6,951 nt of DNA from Bacillota bacterium (lineage in GTDB: Bacteria > Bacillota > UBA994), in NCBI GenBank assembly GCA_018725275.1, contig QLUC01000085.1, positions 1 through 6,951 on the forward strand. The letters run 5' to 3'. The translations under genes were made by a program, and so were the position numbers. Position 1 is the first letter of the stretch. The number at the start of each line of letters is the position of its first letter. This document shows, in pieces, positions 1 to 5,524 of this stretch. The notes under the pieces are model-generated. The model had not been told where the DNA came from and ran no database searches. It saw nothing but the letters and a program-made list of their open reading frames with translations.

Positions 1-20
1 AGTTCAGGTTTATCTAACAT
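1..20 (-). CDS. 5' end of a further tandem small ORF, cut by the window edge
   Basis: The ATG is at 18-20 on the minus strand and reads M-L-D-K-P-E before the window ends. This matches the start of the complete neighbour beginning at 237 (M-L-D-E-P). It overlaps the stop of the upstream ORF by 11 nt, as the other junctions do, and has the same AGAAAGG ribosome site just before it. The tandem array therefore continues beyond the left edge. Function unknown. Confidence 0.6.
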
Positions 21-237
21 CGTTAGCTACCTTTCTGGAGTATGTTTCGGCAAACCAGGCGGCGCCCACGCGCTTATATACGTCTATGCAATATCCTGCC
101 GCTGTAGCTGTAATAGCTTCCGGCCTAGATGCGCAAATTCTATCGGTAATCTTATTTATTTCCTTGTAATTGATATTGCCGACAAACTGAAGAAGGTTAG
201 GCTGCAAATAGAACGGCAGGGTGGGTTCATCTAACAT
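10..237 (-). CDS. Small tandem paralogue, fused type (75 aa), unknown function
   Basis: This 75-aa protein belongs to the tandem family at the left edge. Residues 1-11 carry the N-terminal module (MLDEPTLPFYL). The last 17 residues carry the C-terminal module (AAWFAETYSRKVANDVR). The middle, about residues 12-58, is not similar to its neighbours, so this is a diversified core between two conserved ends. No signal peptide or membrane segment is evident. The start at 237 overlaps the stop of the upstream ORF by 11 nt and is preceded by AGAAAGG about 9 nt away. A CTAAC-N3-GTTAG palindrome lies over each end of the gene. I do not recognise the family. The high similarity of its ends to three neighbours makes it very likely a real gene. 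Confidence 0.7.
   Translation of the reverse strand: MLDEPTLPFYLQPNLLQFVGNINYKEINKITDRICASRPEAITATAAGYCIDVYKRVGAAWFAETYSRKVANDVR
14..26. promoter_or_regulatory. CTAAC-ATC-GTTAG palindrome at a small-ORF junction
   Basis: The recurring 13-bp palindrome lies across the stop/start overlap between two tandem small ORFs, next to the AGAAAGG ribosome site. It could be a binding site or a small RNA stem covering the start codon. Confidence 0.5.
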
Positions 238-424
238 CGTTAGCTACCTTTCTGGCGTATGCCGTGGCGAACCAGATGCAAACCATGGATTGATAACTAG
301 TCGTTGCTAGTTTTGCCTTATCTGTTTCTGCGTAATATTTCTTGGCAGTAGCGTGCAGTTCTGCGCCACAGATAGAAACCATATCAGACCATAAGTAGAA
401 CGGCAGTTCGGGTTCATCCGCCAT
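227..424 (-). CDS. Small tandem paralogue, fused type (65 aa), unknown function
   Basis: This 65-aa protein has both family modules in one frame: MADEPELPFYLW at the N-terminus and WFATAYARKVANDVR at the C-terminus. The middle (about residues 13-49, with a Lys/Ala-rich stretch) differs from the neighbours. The start at 424 lies inside the end of the upstream gene (11-nt overlap, different frame), and the AGAAGGG within that gene's last codons can serve as ribosome site. The stop overlaps the next start by 11 nt at 227-237. Expression is probably coupled along the whole array. Family and function are not recognised. Confidence 0.7.
   Translation of the reverse strand: MADEPELPFYLWSDMVSICGAELHATAKKYYAETDKAKLATTSYQSMVCIWFATAYARKVANDVR
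231..243. promoter_or_regulatory. CTAAC-ATC-GTTAG palindrome at a small-ORF junction
   Basis: Same position relative to the reading frames as the copy at 14-26: across the ATG of the ORF starting at 237. The two junctions further right (413-424 and 690-700) have a different sequence here (GCCGATGGC), so the palindrome marks only the two leftmost junctions. Confidence 0.5.
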
Positions 425-632
425 CGGCTTCTACCCTTCTGGCGTATGTCGTGGCGAACCATGCGGCGACTGCGCTATAGTAAATGTCGAACGCCCTAGG
501 TGTTGCCTCGGGTGACTCATATAGCTCTTGCTCCAGAGCACGTAGTGCGACGTCATTGGGCGAATATACATTTATTCCAACGTCAAGTAATTCGAGTGCC
601 GATGGATCGATGCGTAGCTGTCTGTTTATCAT
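414..632 (-). CDS. Small tandem paralogue, split type, C-terminal module (72 aa)
   Basis: This 72-aa ORF is clearly paralogous to the one at 690-896. Both begin M-I-N and share a D-V core, LYESP, YYSA and the ending AAWFA-x2-Y-x-R-x-VEADGG. I chose the ATG at 632 because GGAG lies 8 nt upstream and the ATG overlaps the stop of the small upstream ORF as ATGA. An in-frame ATG at 650 would add six residues but has a poorer ribosome site, and its sequence is the overlap with the upstream ORF read in another frame. The N-terminal module found in the fused paralogues is absent here; it sits in the separate ORF just upstream. Function unknown. Confidence 0.7.
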   Translation of the reverse strand: MINRQLRIDPSALELLDVGINVYSPNDVALRALEQELYESPEATPRAFDIYYSAVAAWFATTYARRVEADGG

Positions 633-700
633 GTCTGTCTCTCCAGCCATTCGACTGCACTCACCCAGAAAAAGTATGGCAGTTCAGGTTTATCCGCCAT
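629..700 (-). CDS. Very short ORF with the N-terminal module (23 aa)
   Basis: This ORF starts at the ATG at 698-700 and ends at TGA 629-631. It begins MADKPELPYFFW, nearly the same as the start of the fused paralogue at 424 (MADEPELPFYLW), and ends VEWLERQT. The start has AGAAAGG upstream, 11-nt overlap with the preceding ORF, and the stop forms an ATGA overlap with the next ORF. Its ending matches that of the ORF at 893-985 (VEWLEKQT), so selection on the protein is plausible. It could be a leader peptide that couples translation to the next ORF, or a split-off half of the fused protein. Confidence 0.5.
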   Translation of the reverse strand: MADKPELPYFFWVSAVEWLERQT

Positions 701-896
701 CGGCTTCTACCTTTCTAACGTATTCCTTTGCGAACCATGCGGCGGTCGCACTGTAGTAGTCGCCCAAAGCTTTCCATGTTGACGCGGGTGATTCGTACAG
801 CGCCCGGTCCAGAGCAAGCAGTTCATCATTCTCGTACATGTTTACATCAACCATGGAGGTAATACGTCGGAAGTTCGAAATCTTGATGTTTATCAT
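690..896 (-). CDS. Small tandem paralogue, split type, C-terminal module (68 aa)
   Basis: This 68-aa ORF is the closest paralogue of the one at 414-632. It has the M-I-N start, D-V-N core, ALYESP, YYSATAAWFA, and the ending RKVEADGG. The ATG at 896 is chosen because GGAG lies 8 nt before it and the ATGA overlap with the upstream ORF at 893-985 repeats the arrangement seen at 629-632. A GTG at 962 would extend the frame by 22 residues but has no visible ribosome site, and that sequence is better explained as the overlapping small ORF. The stop overlaps the next start by 11 nt (690-700). Function unknown. Confidence 0.7.
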   Translation of the reverse strand: MINIKISNFRRITSMVDVNMYENDELLALDRALYESPASTWKALGDYYSATAAWFAKEYVRKVEADGG

Positions 897-985
897 GTCT
901 GTTTCTCCAGCCATTCGACATAAGCGCGACAGAACAATGTATACTTCGGTTTTATTATCCACTCCGGGAAAAAGCCCGTAGACAT
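893..985 (-). CDS. First short ORF of the array, N-terminal-module type (30 aa)
   Basis: The ORF runs from the ATG at 983-985 to TGA at 893-895. Its end (VEWLEKQT) matches that of the 23-aa ORF at 629-700, and both hand over to an M-I-N paralogue by an ATGA overlap. Its first part is less similar to the family's usual M-x-D-x-P start. I see no strong ribosome site before the ATG, so the start is uncertain. It lies 57 nt after the stop of the DUF3150-like gene, so it may be the first unit of the array in the same transcript. Confidence 0.4.
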   Translation of the reverse strand: MSTGFFPEWIIKPKYTLFCRAYVEWLEKQT

Positions 986-1042
986 TGCCGCGTGGTATAG
1001 ATCAGGATGCACAGGCAGGGATGTGCGGGTGCGCCATAATCC

Positions 1043-1888
1043 TCACCAGTCGAAACTTTTCAGGATGCTTTCAACGTCTGCCTTCACAGCCTGCCGCACG
1101 TCCGCGCTTTCGCGGATGTCGGTTATATCCACGCCGGCCATGGCACGCTCCAGTTTCGCCCGCGCCGTTTCCAGGGCAGGGTCGCCGGTCACGTTAAGGT
1201 GTGACAGCAGCCCGCAGAGTGTTTGCGCGTTAGTCACCAGAGTCTCGTGGTATCGCTTGCCCTCGTCCGTATCGGTCAGCTTCTCAGCGATGCCCGACAG
1301 CATGGTGTGCAGTTGCTCCCACGCGCTCCGCATGGCCTCGTTCACCCGGTCGTTCTGCGCCGCCTCGTACTGGTCCTTTATTTCCTGCAATTCCTGCGAG
1401 GGCAGGTCGATGCGGAAGTCTCCCGCGTCGGGCAGGGGTGAATAAACAAAGCGGAAACCAAACTTGTTCGCCACGTCCTGTGCGGGTGGATAGTCGTCAA
1501 CGTCGAACAAATCACCAAGGTTAGATTGCGCTTGCCCGACCAGGACGGGATATTCCGCGATGAAGTCTCGCACCATGGCGTTGAACCTATCTTCCATCTT
1601 GGACATCTGCGCACGGTATTCCAGCAGCAGGCTAGTCGGCAGCAGGCGCGCGCCCTTATCGGACCAAGGCAACGTGTGCTTCATGTGCCAGAGCCTGCAC
1701 GAAGCTGCGTAGTCGGCGATTTCCTTGCGCTTGCCGGTTCCGGCCATCAGATTCTTGTGCACCTTTGCGGCAGAGGCAACAGCCTTGGCCCCGTTGGTCA
1801 CGTCCTGCGTTGCGCCCCTGTCCAGCTTGGAGGCTGTCCAGACGCTGATATTGAGTTCGACAAGGATGGATGCGGTGGAAATAGACAT
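1043..1888 (-). CDS. DUF3150-like protein of the AAA+/VWA cluster (281 aa)
   Basis: This 281-aa soluble protein starts at ATG 1888 with GGAG 8 nt upstream, only 21 nt after the VWA gene's stop. The N-terminus (ILVELNISVWTASKLD, about residues 8-23) resembles the start of DUF3150 proteins (LVxLNxxxWSARKKL). That family is often found on plasmids, integrative elements and phages next to a CobS-like AAA+ ATPase and a VWA protein, as here. Further parts fit the family pattern from memory: the central HTLPWSDKGARLLP and a later FGFRFVYSPLPDAGDFRIDL. The C-terminal half is rich in charged helices, with possible coiled-coil character. The biochemical role is not known; I infer it is the third partner, perhaps a substrate or scaffold of the AAA+/VWA pair. 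The family assignment rests on recall, not a search. Confidence 0.75.
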   Translation of the reverse strand: MSISTASILVELNISVWTASKLDRGATQDVTNGAKAVASAAKVHKNLMAGTGKRKEIADYAASCRLWHMKHTLPWSDKGARLLPTSLLLEYRAQMSKMEDRFNAMVRDFIAEYPVLVGQAQSNLGDLFDVDDYPPAQDVANKFGFRFVYSPLPDAGDFRIDLPSQELQEIKDQYEAAQNDRVNEAMRSAWEQLHTMLSGIAEKLTDTDEGKRYHETLVTNAQTLCGLLSHLNVTGDPALETARAKLERAMAGVDITDIRESADVRQAVKADVESILKSFDW

Positions 1889-1909
1889 TGCAGTTACTCC
1901 GGTTGGGGT

Positions 1910-3166
1910 TTAGATATAATAGACTTTCCCGAAAGGCGGGCTGCATTTGGGGTTGTTGAATACAACCCACAGGACAGGGCAATCCCATTTACCCCATCCG
2001 GTCACTGCGCCGTCTGTGAATACCACAGCACAGGCAGGGCGTATCTGTTTGTCGCGCATGTAGTCGGGCACGCAGGCAGCGTCTGTGCCGCCACCGCCCT
2101 TCGGTTTAGTGTAGTCCAGCAGAGTGTCATAAGTCTCGCCAGCATAGGTTTCGTGTGCTGCGACGGCGGTATCCCAGTACATTACATGCAGTCTGCGCGG
2201 GGGCATGACGTTCAGCATATGAACAACTTCGGTCATGGTCAGGGTAAGCTCGTCGCGTTTGATCGAACCAGACGTGTCGATGGCCAGAACAATCTCCCCG
2301 ACAGTTTCCGAATAGGTCGAGGGGAGAAAGATATCCTGCCCGATATAACGCCTGTTAGGTCGCGCCCATGTGGATATGTCGCTGCCCCGCGCCGTCTCGC
2401 GCACAAACTCCCGCAGTACTTCGGCGAACGGAACCTTGGGTGTCAGCAAGGCATCAACGGCCAGGTCAAGAGCACCTTTGCCTTTCTTGCCGGCTGCTCT
2501 TTGCTGCGCCGCCCGGCCATGCCGTATAGCTTCCTCGATTTTGTCGCTGATGGCCTGCTGCTCAGCCGGGTCGGGCCGCTTGGCGCTCTCCCAGTCATGC
2601 TCGTCGAAGCCCTTGAGCGGGTCGCCGTCGCAGCTCTCGCCCTCGCCCTCGCCCTCGCAGCTCTCGCCGTCGCCGGCTTCGCCCGCGCCCGCGCGGCCTT
2701 TGGGCGGGTGCTCTTGCTTGAGTATGTCGAATACTTGCTTTGCGGTCATGCCTGCAAAGCGCTCGTCGTACAGGCCCAGCCGCTTGCCGTCTTTCTTGGG
2801 CATGGACATAAACTCGCCAAGCGGATCGAGGCTTACAAGCAAGTAGTTTATCACATAGTCGCAGGCGGCGTTTGTAAGGCGCGGGTTCTCGTCGAACAAG
2901 GCCCGCCACGTAACAAGATGACGGAACGCCTTGTGCATGTTCTCGTGCATGATGACGAATATAAGCTCGGGCCGGGTAAGGCTATGCACGAACGCACGAC
3001 CGTATATCTCGTTAAGCCCGTCTGTCATGGCCGTCGGCATGTCGTCGCTCACCTCGGTTTTACCCAGCATGATGAGGGACGCCCACGCACAATGTTCCGG
3101 GTGGGACATGATAGCCTGTTTGGCAGCGGCCAGCAGGCGTTCTGCGGTGTTGTATGTGGTTGTCAT
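1910..3166 (-). CDS. Metallopeptidase-like/VWA-like (CobT-type) protein (418 aa)
   Basis: Residues 1-110 resemble the putative metallopeptidase-like domain found N-terminal to VWA-like domains (DUF2201 family). HENMH at 74-78 gives the HExxH zinc motif. A Gly/Glu/Asp/Ser-rich acidic linker covers about 158-182. The C-terminal VWA-like domain (about 285-405) shows DTSGS at 297-301, GGGGTD at 357-362 and FTDG at 383-386, the residues expected for a MIDAS metal site. Such proteins pair with MoxR/CobS-type AAA+ ATPases, and the ATPase gene is directly upstream, as in CobS-CobT. The likely role is an adaptor that passes ATPase force to a target; protease activity is possible but unproven. The start at 3166 has GGAG 8 nt upstream, overlapped by a CTAAC-N3-GTTAG palindrome. 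The protein looks intact. Confidence 0.88.
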   Translation of the reverse strand: MTTTYNTAERLLAAAKQAIMSHPEHCAWASLIMLGKTEVSDDMPTAMTDGLNEIYGRAFVHSLTRPELIFVIMHENMHKAFRHLVTWRALFDENPRLTNAACDYVINYLLVSLDPLGEFMSMPKKDGKRLGLYDERFAGMTAKQVFDILKQEHPPKGRAGAGEAGDGESCEGEGEGESCDGDPLKGFDEHDWESAKRPDPAEQQAISDKIEEAIRHGRAAQQRAAGKKGKGALDLAVDALLTPKVPFAEVLREFVRETARGSDISTWARPNRRYIGQDIFLPSTYSETVGEIVLAIDTSGSIKRDELTLTMTEVVHMLNVMPPRRLHVMYWDTAVAAHETYAGETYDTLLDYTKPKGGGGTDAACVPDYMRDKQIRPACAVVFTDGAVTGWGKWDCPVLWVVFNNPKCSPPFGKVYYI

Positions 3167-3177
3167 TGCAGATGCTC

Positions 3178-3190
3178 CTAACGTCGTTAG
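3178..3190. promoter_or_regulatory. CTAAC-GTC-GTTAG palindrome over the ribosome site of the VWA gene
   Basis: This 13-bp palindrome sits 12-24 nt before the VWA gene's ATG. On the minus strand it reads CTAACGACGTTAGGAGC, so its right arm runs into the GGAG ribosome site. A bound protein, or an RNA stem here, would affect translation start or transcription of the gene. It is one of several copies in the window. Confidence 0.6.
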
Positions 3191-3193
3191 TTG

Positions 3194-3217
3194 CCGGGGA
3201 TACCGCCCCGGCTCGGT
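3194..3217 (+). terminator. Terminator-like hairpin facing right, before the VWA gene
   Basis: On the plus strand CCGGGG and CCCCGG form a 6-bp GC stem with a 6-nt loop, followed after CTC by GG and six Ts. It is in the gap between the ATPase and VWA genes, both on the other strand. It would end rightward (antisense) transcripts, or act as a stem in the leftward mRNA. The same layout recurs before the genes at 4358 and 5513. Confidence 0.45.
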
Positions 3218-3223
3218 TTTTTC

Positions 3224-3693
3224 TCAGGCGATGATATCTGCGTTGTCGATGCAGAGCTTGGTAAAGCCAGACGCCTTGGATGCGAGCTTGACGCGCGCGG
3301 GGTCGGCCATGAACATACGGATGAATACGGGTGCCCATTCCATCGGCAGGCGCGCAAGGTATGTGGCAAACTTGTTCAGCGTCTCCGGCGCGTCGATACG
3401 CTGGACAGCGCCATAGATGATAATAGCACACAGGCCGGGATTGTCGGGCACGGTGGCTTTATCCGGCTTGGCGATAATTTCCGCAAAGGCCGGCAGCTGG
3501 TCCTGATAATTGATAAAGACTTCCATGTCTGCGGCAGCGGGTGCGCCGACGGTCCCCGCCAAAGCCGCCCGCAGGGCTTCCCGAGAACCAATCCGGCTGC
3601 GGCCCGAAATAATCTCCGATGCCCGCTGTAACGAGCGTGGCGACACGAACGCTCCCTTGGCATGGGTCGCGCGCGGGTTGAAGATATACGGAT
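3224..3693 (-). pseudogene. Displaced C-terminal part of the AAA+ ATPase
   Basis: This open frame, +1 relative to the ATPase ORF, repeats YIFNPRATHAKGAFVSPRS and then continues SLQRASEIISGRSRIGS, with a helical C-terminal domain ending NADIIA at 3224. It contains DMEVFINYQDQLPAF, which looks like a normal part of this phage/plasmid ATPase family. The frame is open from a TTG at 3811, but the part before about 3693 is merely the other frame of the ATPase gene and no ribosome site is visible. It is therefore probably the ATPase's own C-terminus, reached only if the frame is corrected. The following gene (VWA) starts 57 nt downstream. Confidence 0.7.
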
Positions 3694-4358
3694 AGCGAGC
3701 GGGGCGACACGAACGCGCCCTTGGCATGGGTCGCGCGCGGATTGAAGATATACGGATTGGTTGACTGCCCGTCATCAAGGTAAGACGCAAGGCAGTGAGG
3801 GTTGCGGTCAACCCATGCCATCACAGCAGGGTCAATGTTGTTGCGCCCGGCCCAGTCAATCCATTGTTTAGCGTCCGGCTTGGTAACAACGATAGATGTT
3901 ACACGGTTGCGCGTGTGAGCGCGGATATCATCCTGCACGCCGTCCGATGCCAGATTGGATGACAGGAACACGATACTCTCGGGATGCAGCGGAATATCGC
4001 CGAAACGCGGGTTCCGCGCTTCGAGCAGCGGGTGGAGCATGTTCTGCACGGCACGAGATGACGCCTTGCCGAATTCGTCGAGCATCAAGATAACCGGCTC
4101 GTTAAGGTGCAGCTTGAACCGACCGTTCGGATAATAGGCTGTCAGCCCGTCTGTATGGACAGGCACCGGCAGGCCGGTGTCCCCAAGGTCAAGGGATGCC
4201 ATGTCGATATACGCGCTATGGTGGCCCGGAAGATTCTTCTCTAGGATTGACATGATGGATGACTTGCCGATGCCCGGCTCGCCCTCCAGCAGATAGCGCA
4301 CGGTGGGGGTCGCAAGAATAAGGTTCGCGGCTTCGGCAAGACTAACAGTGTTATTCAT
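3459..4358 (-). CDS. MoxR/CobS-type AAA+ ATPase, reading frame broken near the C-terminus
   Basis: The ATG at 4358 has GGAG 8 nt upstream. AAA+ motifs in order are Walker A GEPGIGKSS (26-34), Walker B ILMLDEF (90-96), sensor 1 FLSSN (131-135), an arginine-finger candidate HTRNR (148-152), and the sensor-2-type SPR (218-220). Residues 1-221 are normal. The next 78 residues, up to the stop at 3459, look like out-of-frame translation with no family resemblance. The cause is a 64-bp tandem duplication (3632-3757) that shifts the frame; the true C-terminal part continues in another frame to 3224. The product as written has an intact ATPase core but lacks its native C-terminal domain. A MoxR-type ATPase would normally act as a hexamer with the downstream VWA protein. 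Either this gene is damaged, or a +1 frameshift restores full length, or the two parts function separately. Confidence 0.85.
   Translation of the reverse strand: MNNTVSLAEAANLILATPTVRYLLEGEPGIGKSSIMSILEKNLPGHHSAYIDMASLDLGDTGLPVPVHTDGLTAYYPNGRFKLHLNEPVILMLDEFGKASSRAVQNMLHPLLEARNPRFGDIPLHPESIVFLSSNLASDGVQDDIRAHTRNRVTSIVVTKPDAKQWIDWAGRNNIDPAVMAWVDRNPHCLASYLDDGQSTNPYIFNPRATHAKGAFVSPRSLSVYLQPARDPCQGSVRVATLVTAGIGDYFGPQPDWFSGSPAGGFGGDRRRTRCRRHGSLYQLSGPAAGLCGNYRQAG
3632..3757. repeat. 64-bp tandem duplication inside the AAA+ gene
   Basis: The segment at 3632-3693 is repeated at 3696-3757 with an offset of 64 bp and three differences (3638/3702, 3652/3716 and 3676/3740, approximately). The offset is not a multiple of three, so the duplication breaks the frame. 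All three differences fall at third codon positions and are silent (CCA/CCC, GGA/GGC, AAC/AAT), each read in the frame that encodes the same peptide. The duplicated peptide includes the SPR sensor-2 motif. Confidence 0.9.
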
Positions 4359-4378
4359 CGCAGCTGCTCCTGATAATT

Positions 4379-4408
4379 ACCGGAAGGCCGTCCGGCGCGG
4401 TTTTTTCT
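4379..4408 (+). terminator. Terminator-like hairpin facing right, in the P2 leader
   Basis: On the plus strand CCGGA-AGGCCG-TCCGG is followed by CGCGG and a T-rich run (six Ts, C, five Ts). It falls between the P2 start site and the ATPase ribosome site, so in the leftward mRNA it would be a stem very near the 5' end. Its orientation fits stopping antisense transcripts; a 5' stabilising stem is the alternative. Confidence 0.45.
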
Positions 4409-4412
4409 TTTT

Positions 4413-4441
4413 GTTATAGCACAATTGGTTTACTTTGTCAA
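4413..4441 (-). promoter_or_regulatory. Promoter P2 of the AAA+/VWA operon
   Basis: On the minus strand TTGACA (4436-4441, perfect -35) is followed by a 17-nt spacer and TATAAC (4413-4418), with TGC before the -10 making an extended -10. Transcription should start near 4406, about 48 nt before the ATPase ATG at 4358. It probably drives the ATPase, VWA and DUF3150-like genes and perhaps the small-ORF array, as I see no other strong promoter in between. Confidence 0.8.
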
Positions 4442-4444
4442 GCA

Positions 4445-4696
4445 CTATCGTATGGACGGGTCCAGTATGAGAAACAGATTGTCCTGCACGTGGACACCCA
4501 GCGCGCCTCCGGCAGTGACTGGCGGCAGTGCGCGCAGCGCCACGTATCTTGCCAGAATTTCCGGGTATTTTTCCCTGAACACGTCGAAAGACGGTATCGT
4601 TTCCTTGTGCTTTGTCGTCCCCTCTTTCTCGTCCACGGCAAACAATTCAAAATGGCCTGTGTGACCCAGCGGCGTGTGGATATAATAATGTTGCAT
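4445..4696 (-). CDS. Unrecognised small protein (83 aa)
   Basis: This 83-aa ORF starts MQHYYIHTPLGHTGHFEL at ATG 4696, one base after the upstream gene's TGA (4698-4700), so its translation is probably coupled to that gene. An ATG at 4701 in another frame opens an overlapping 87-aa ORF, but the protein from 4696 looks more natural: mixed hydrophobic and charged, ending GVHVQDNLFLILDPSIR. No membrane segment or signal peptide is seen. The stop touches promoter P2. I do not recognise the family. Confidence 0.65.
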   Translation of the reverse strand: MQHYYIHTPLGHTGHFELFAVDEKEGTTKHKETIPSFDVFREKYPEILARYVALRALPPVTAGGALGVHVQDNLFLILDPSIR

Positions 4697-4697
4697 A

Positions 4698-5513
4698 TCA
4701 AATCACAATCACGAAGCCGGAGGGAAGCCGCAGCCCCATGCCCGGCAGGACGTTGACCTTATCGGCTGGCATAGCCGACAGCATGGCATAGGCAGCGCGC
4801 ACGTTTTCAAACTGCATGTTAAGATCGAACGGCTTGACGGATGGTTTCTCCGTCGATTCTATTTTCCGAAAGGGCGCCTCCCTGCACCAGAGTGAGCCGG
4901 GCGATACTGCCACGACAAACAGCACAGAAGATTGTTCCCTGAGGAACCTAACAGCGTTATATTTCTCGTGATATTCGCGGAGCCTGTTTGCCCCCGACAA
5001 GGCGTCAATGCCTATGCCGGAAATAGCAGCATCGAGCACGTCGCTTGCGTGCTGCGCGACCACAGTCGTCATCCAGGAATGAATGTTGTCGACGTGCGTA
5101 ACAGCTTTCGGCGTTAGTTCTTTAATCATATGCAAAGCGGTTACGCTGTCGGCAGGCTTCTGCATATGCTGTTCCGCCCAAACCAACGCAGTGTCTGCGC
5201 TGGACGTTCTTTTCGTGGCTTGCGATATGCGGCCCGCCAAGGTCATTTTTGAGCTTGGGCTAGAGTTCACTCGTTGCTCGACTGTGCCGACATGTCGGTT
5301 ATCACTCCACACCAAAATTGAATTGATCGAAGATCGGCCCGACGCAACGAGCGTAAAGTCAGGGTTGCGCTTTGCAAAGCGCGTAGCGAACGCAGCCATG
5401 GTCGTATGGCAGCGGCCACTCAAGGTGCAGTCGTAACCGAATGTTACTTCAATGTACAGGTTATCGAGGCCGGGCACGGTTTCGTAGGTCGCATAGGTGT
5501 CGAATTTCTGCAT
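4698..5513 (-). CDS. Unrecognised soluble protein, first gene after P1 (271 aa)
   Basis: The ATG at 5513 has GGAG 8 nt upstream and lies about 50 nt after the predicted P1 start. The frame is open 22 codons further up, but those codons would be read from the leader hairpin and the promoter region, so the start at 5513 is preferred. The 271-aa product begins MQKFDTYATYETVPGLDNLY and ends LRLPSGFVIVI. It is mixed alpha/beta in character without signal peptide, membrane segment or catalytic motif I can name. It is followed immediately by the 83-aa gene. Being the first gene under a strong promoter suggests early or constitutive expression. Function unknown. Confidence 0.75.
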   Translation of the reverse strand: MQKFDTYATYETVPGLDNLYIEVTFGYDCTLSGRCHTTMAAFATRFAKRNPDFTLVASGRSSINSILVWSDNRHVGTVEQRVNSSPSSKMTLAGRISQATKRTSSADTALVWAEQHMQKPADSVTALHMIKELTPKAVTHVDNIHSWMTTVVAQHASDVLDAAISGIGIDALSGANRLREYHEKYNAVRFLREQSSVLFVVAVSPGSLWCREAPFRKIESTEKPSVKPFDLNMQFENVRAAYAMLSAMPADKVNVLPGMGLRLPSGFVIVI

Positions 5514-5524
5514 GGTTGTTGCTC

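Larger units (their letters stand above)
4377..4446 (-). repeat. Promoter-leader cassette, copy 2 (70 bp)
   Basis: This segment matches 5534-5603 at about 66 of 70 positions. It holds, in the minus direction, a -35/-10 promoter, an A-rich start region and a GC hairpin. The mismatches lie in the promoter spacer and at one -10 base. The cassette appears to have been duplicated and used to drive two adjacent transcription units. Confidence 0.85.

Noticed and set aside
690..962. Longer GTG-started form (90 aa) of the small protein at 690-896
   Set aside because: There is no ribosome site at the GTG, and the extra sequence is the overlap with the 30-aa ORF. The ATG at 896 has a good GGAG.
1002..1037. 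11-aa ORF on the minus strand just after the DUF3150-like gene
   Set aside because: The GAGG is only 3 nt from the ATG, and the peptide is unlike the array family.
1526..3181. 551-aa open frame on the plus strand
   Set aside because: It lies opposite the VWA and DUF3150-like genes, which have clear motifs and ribosome sites. It is a GC-driven shadow frame.
3224..3811. Independent 195-aa gene starting at a TTG
   Set aside because: Its first 37 or so residues are the ATPase gene in the wrong frame and no ribosome site is visible. The rest is the ATPase C-terminus.
1910..4358. Cobaltochelatase CobS/CobT function
   Set aside because: The resemblance is at the level of the AAA+ and VWA folds. 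No cobalamin genes or CobN are present, so I did not assign the symbols.
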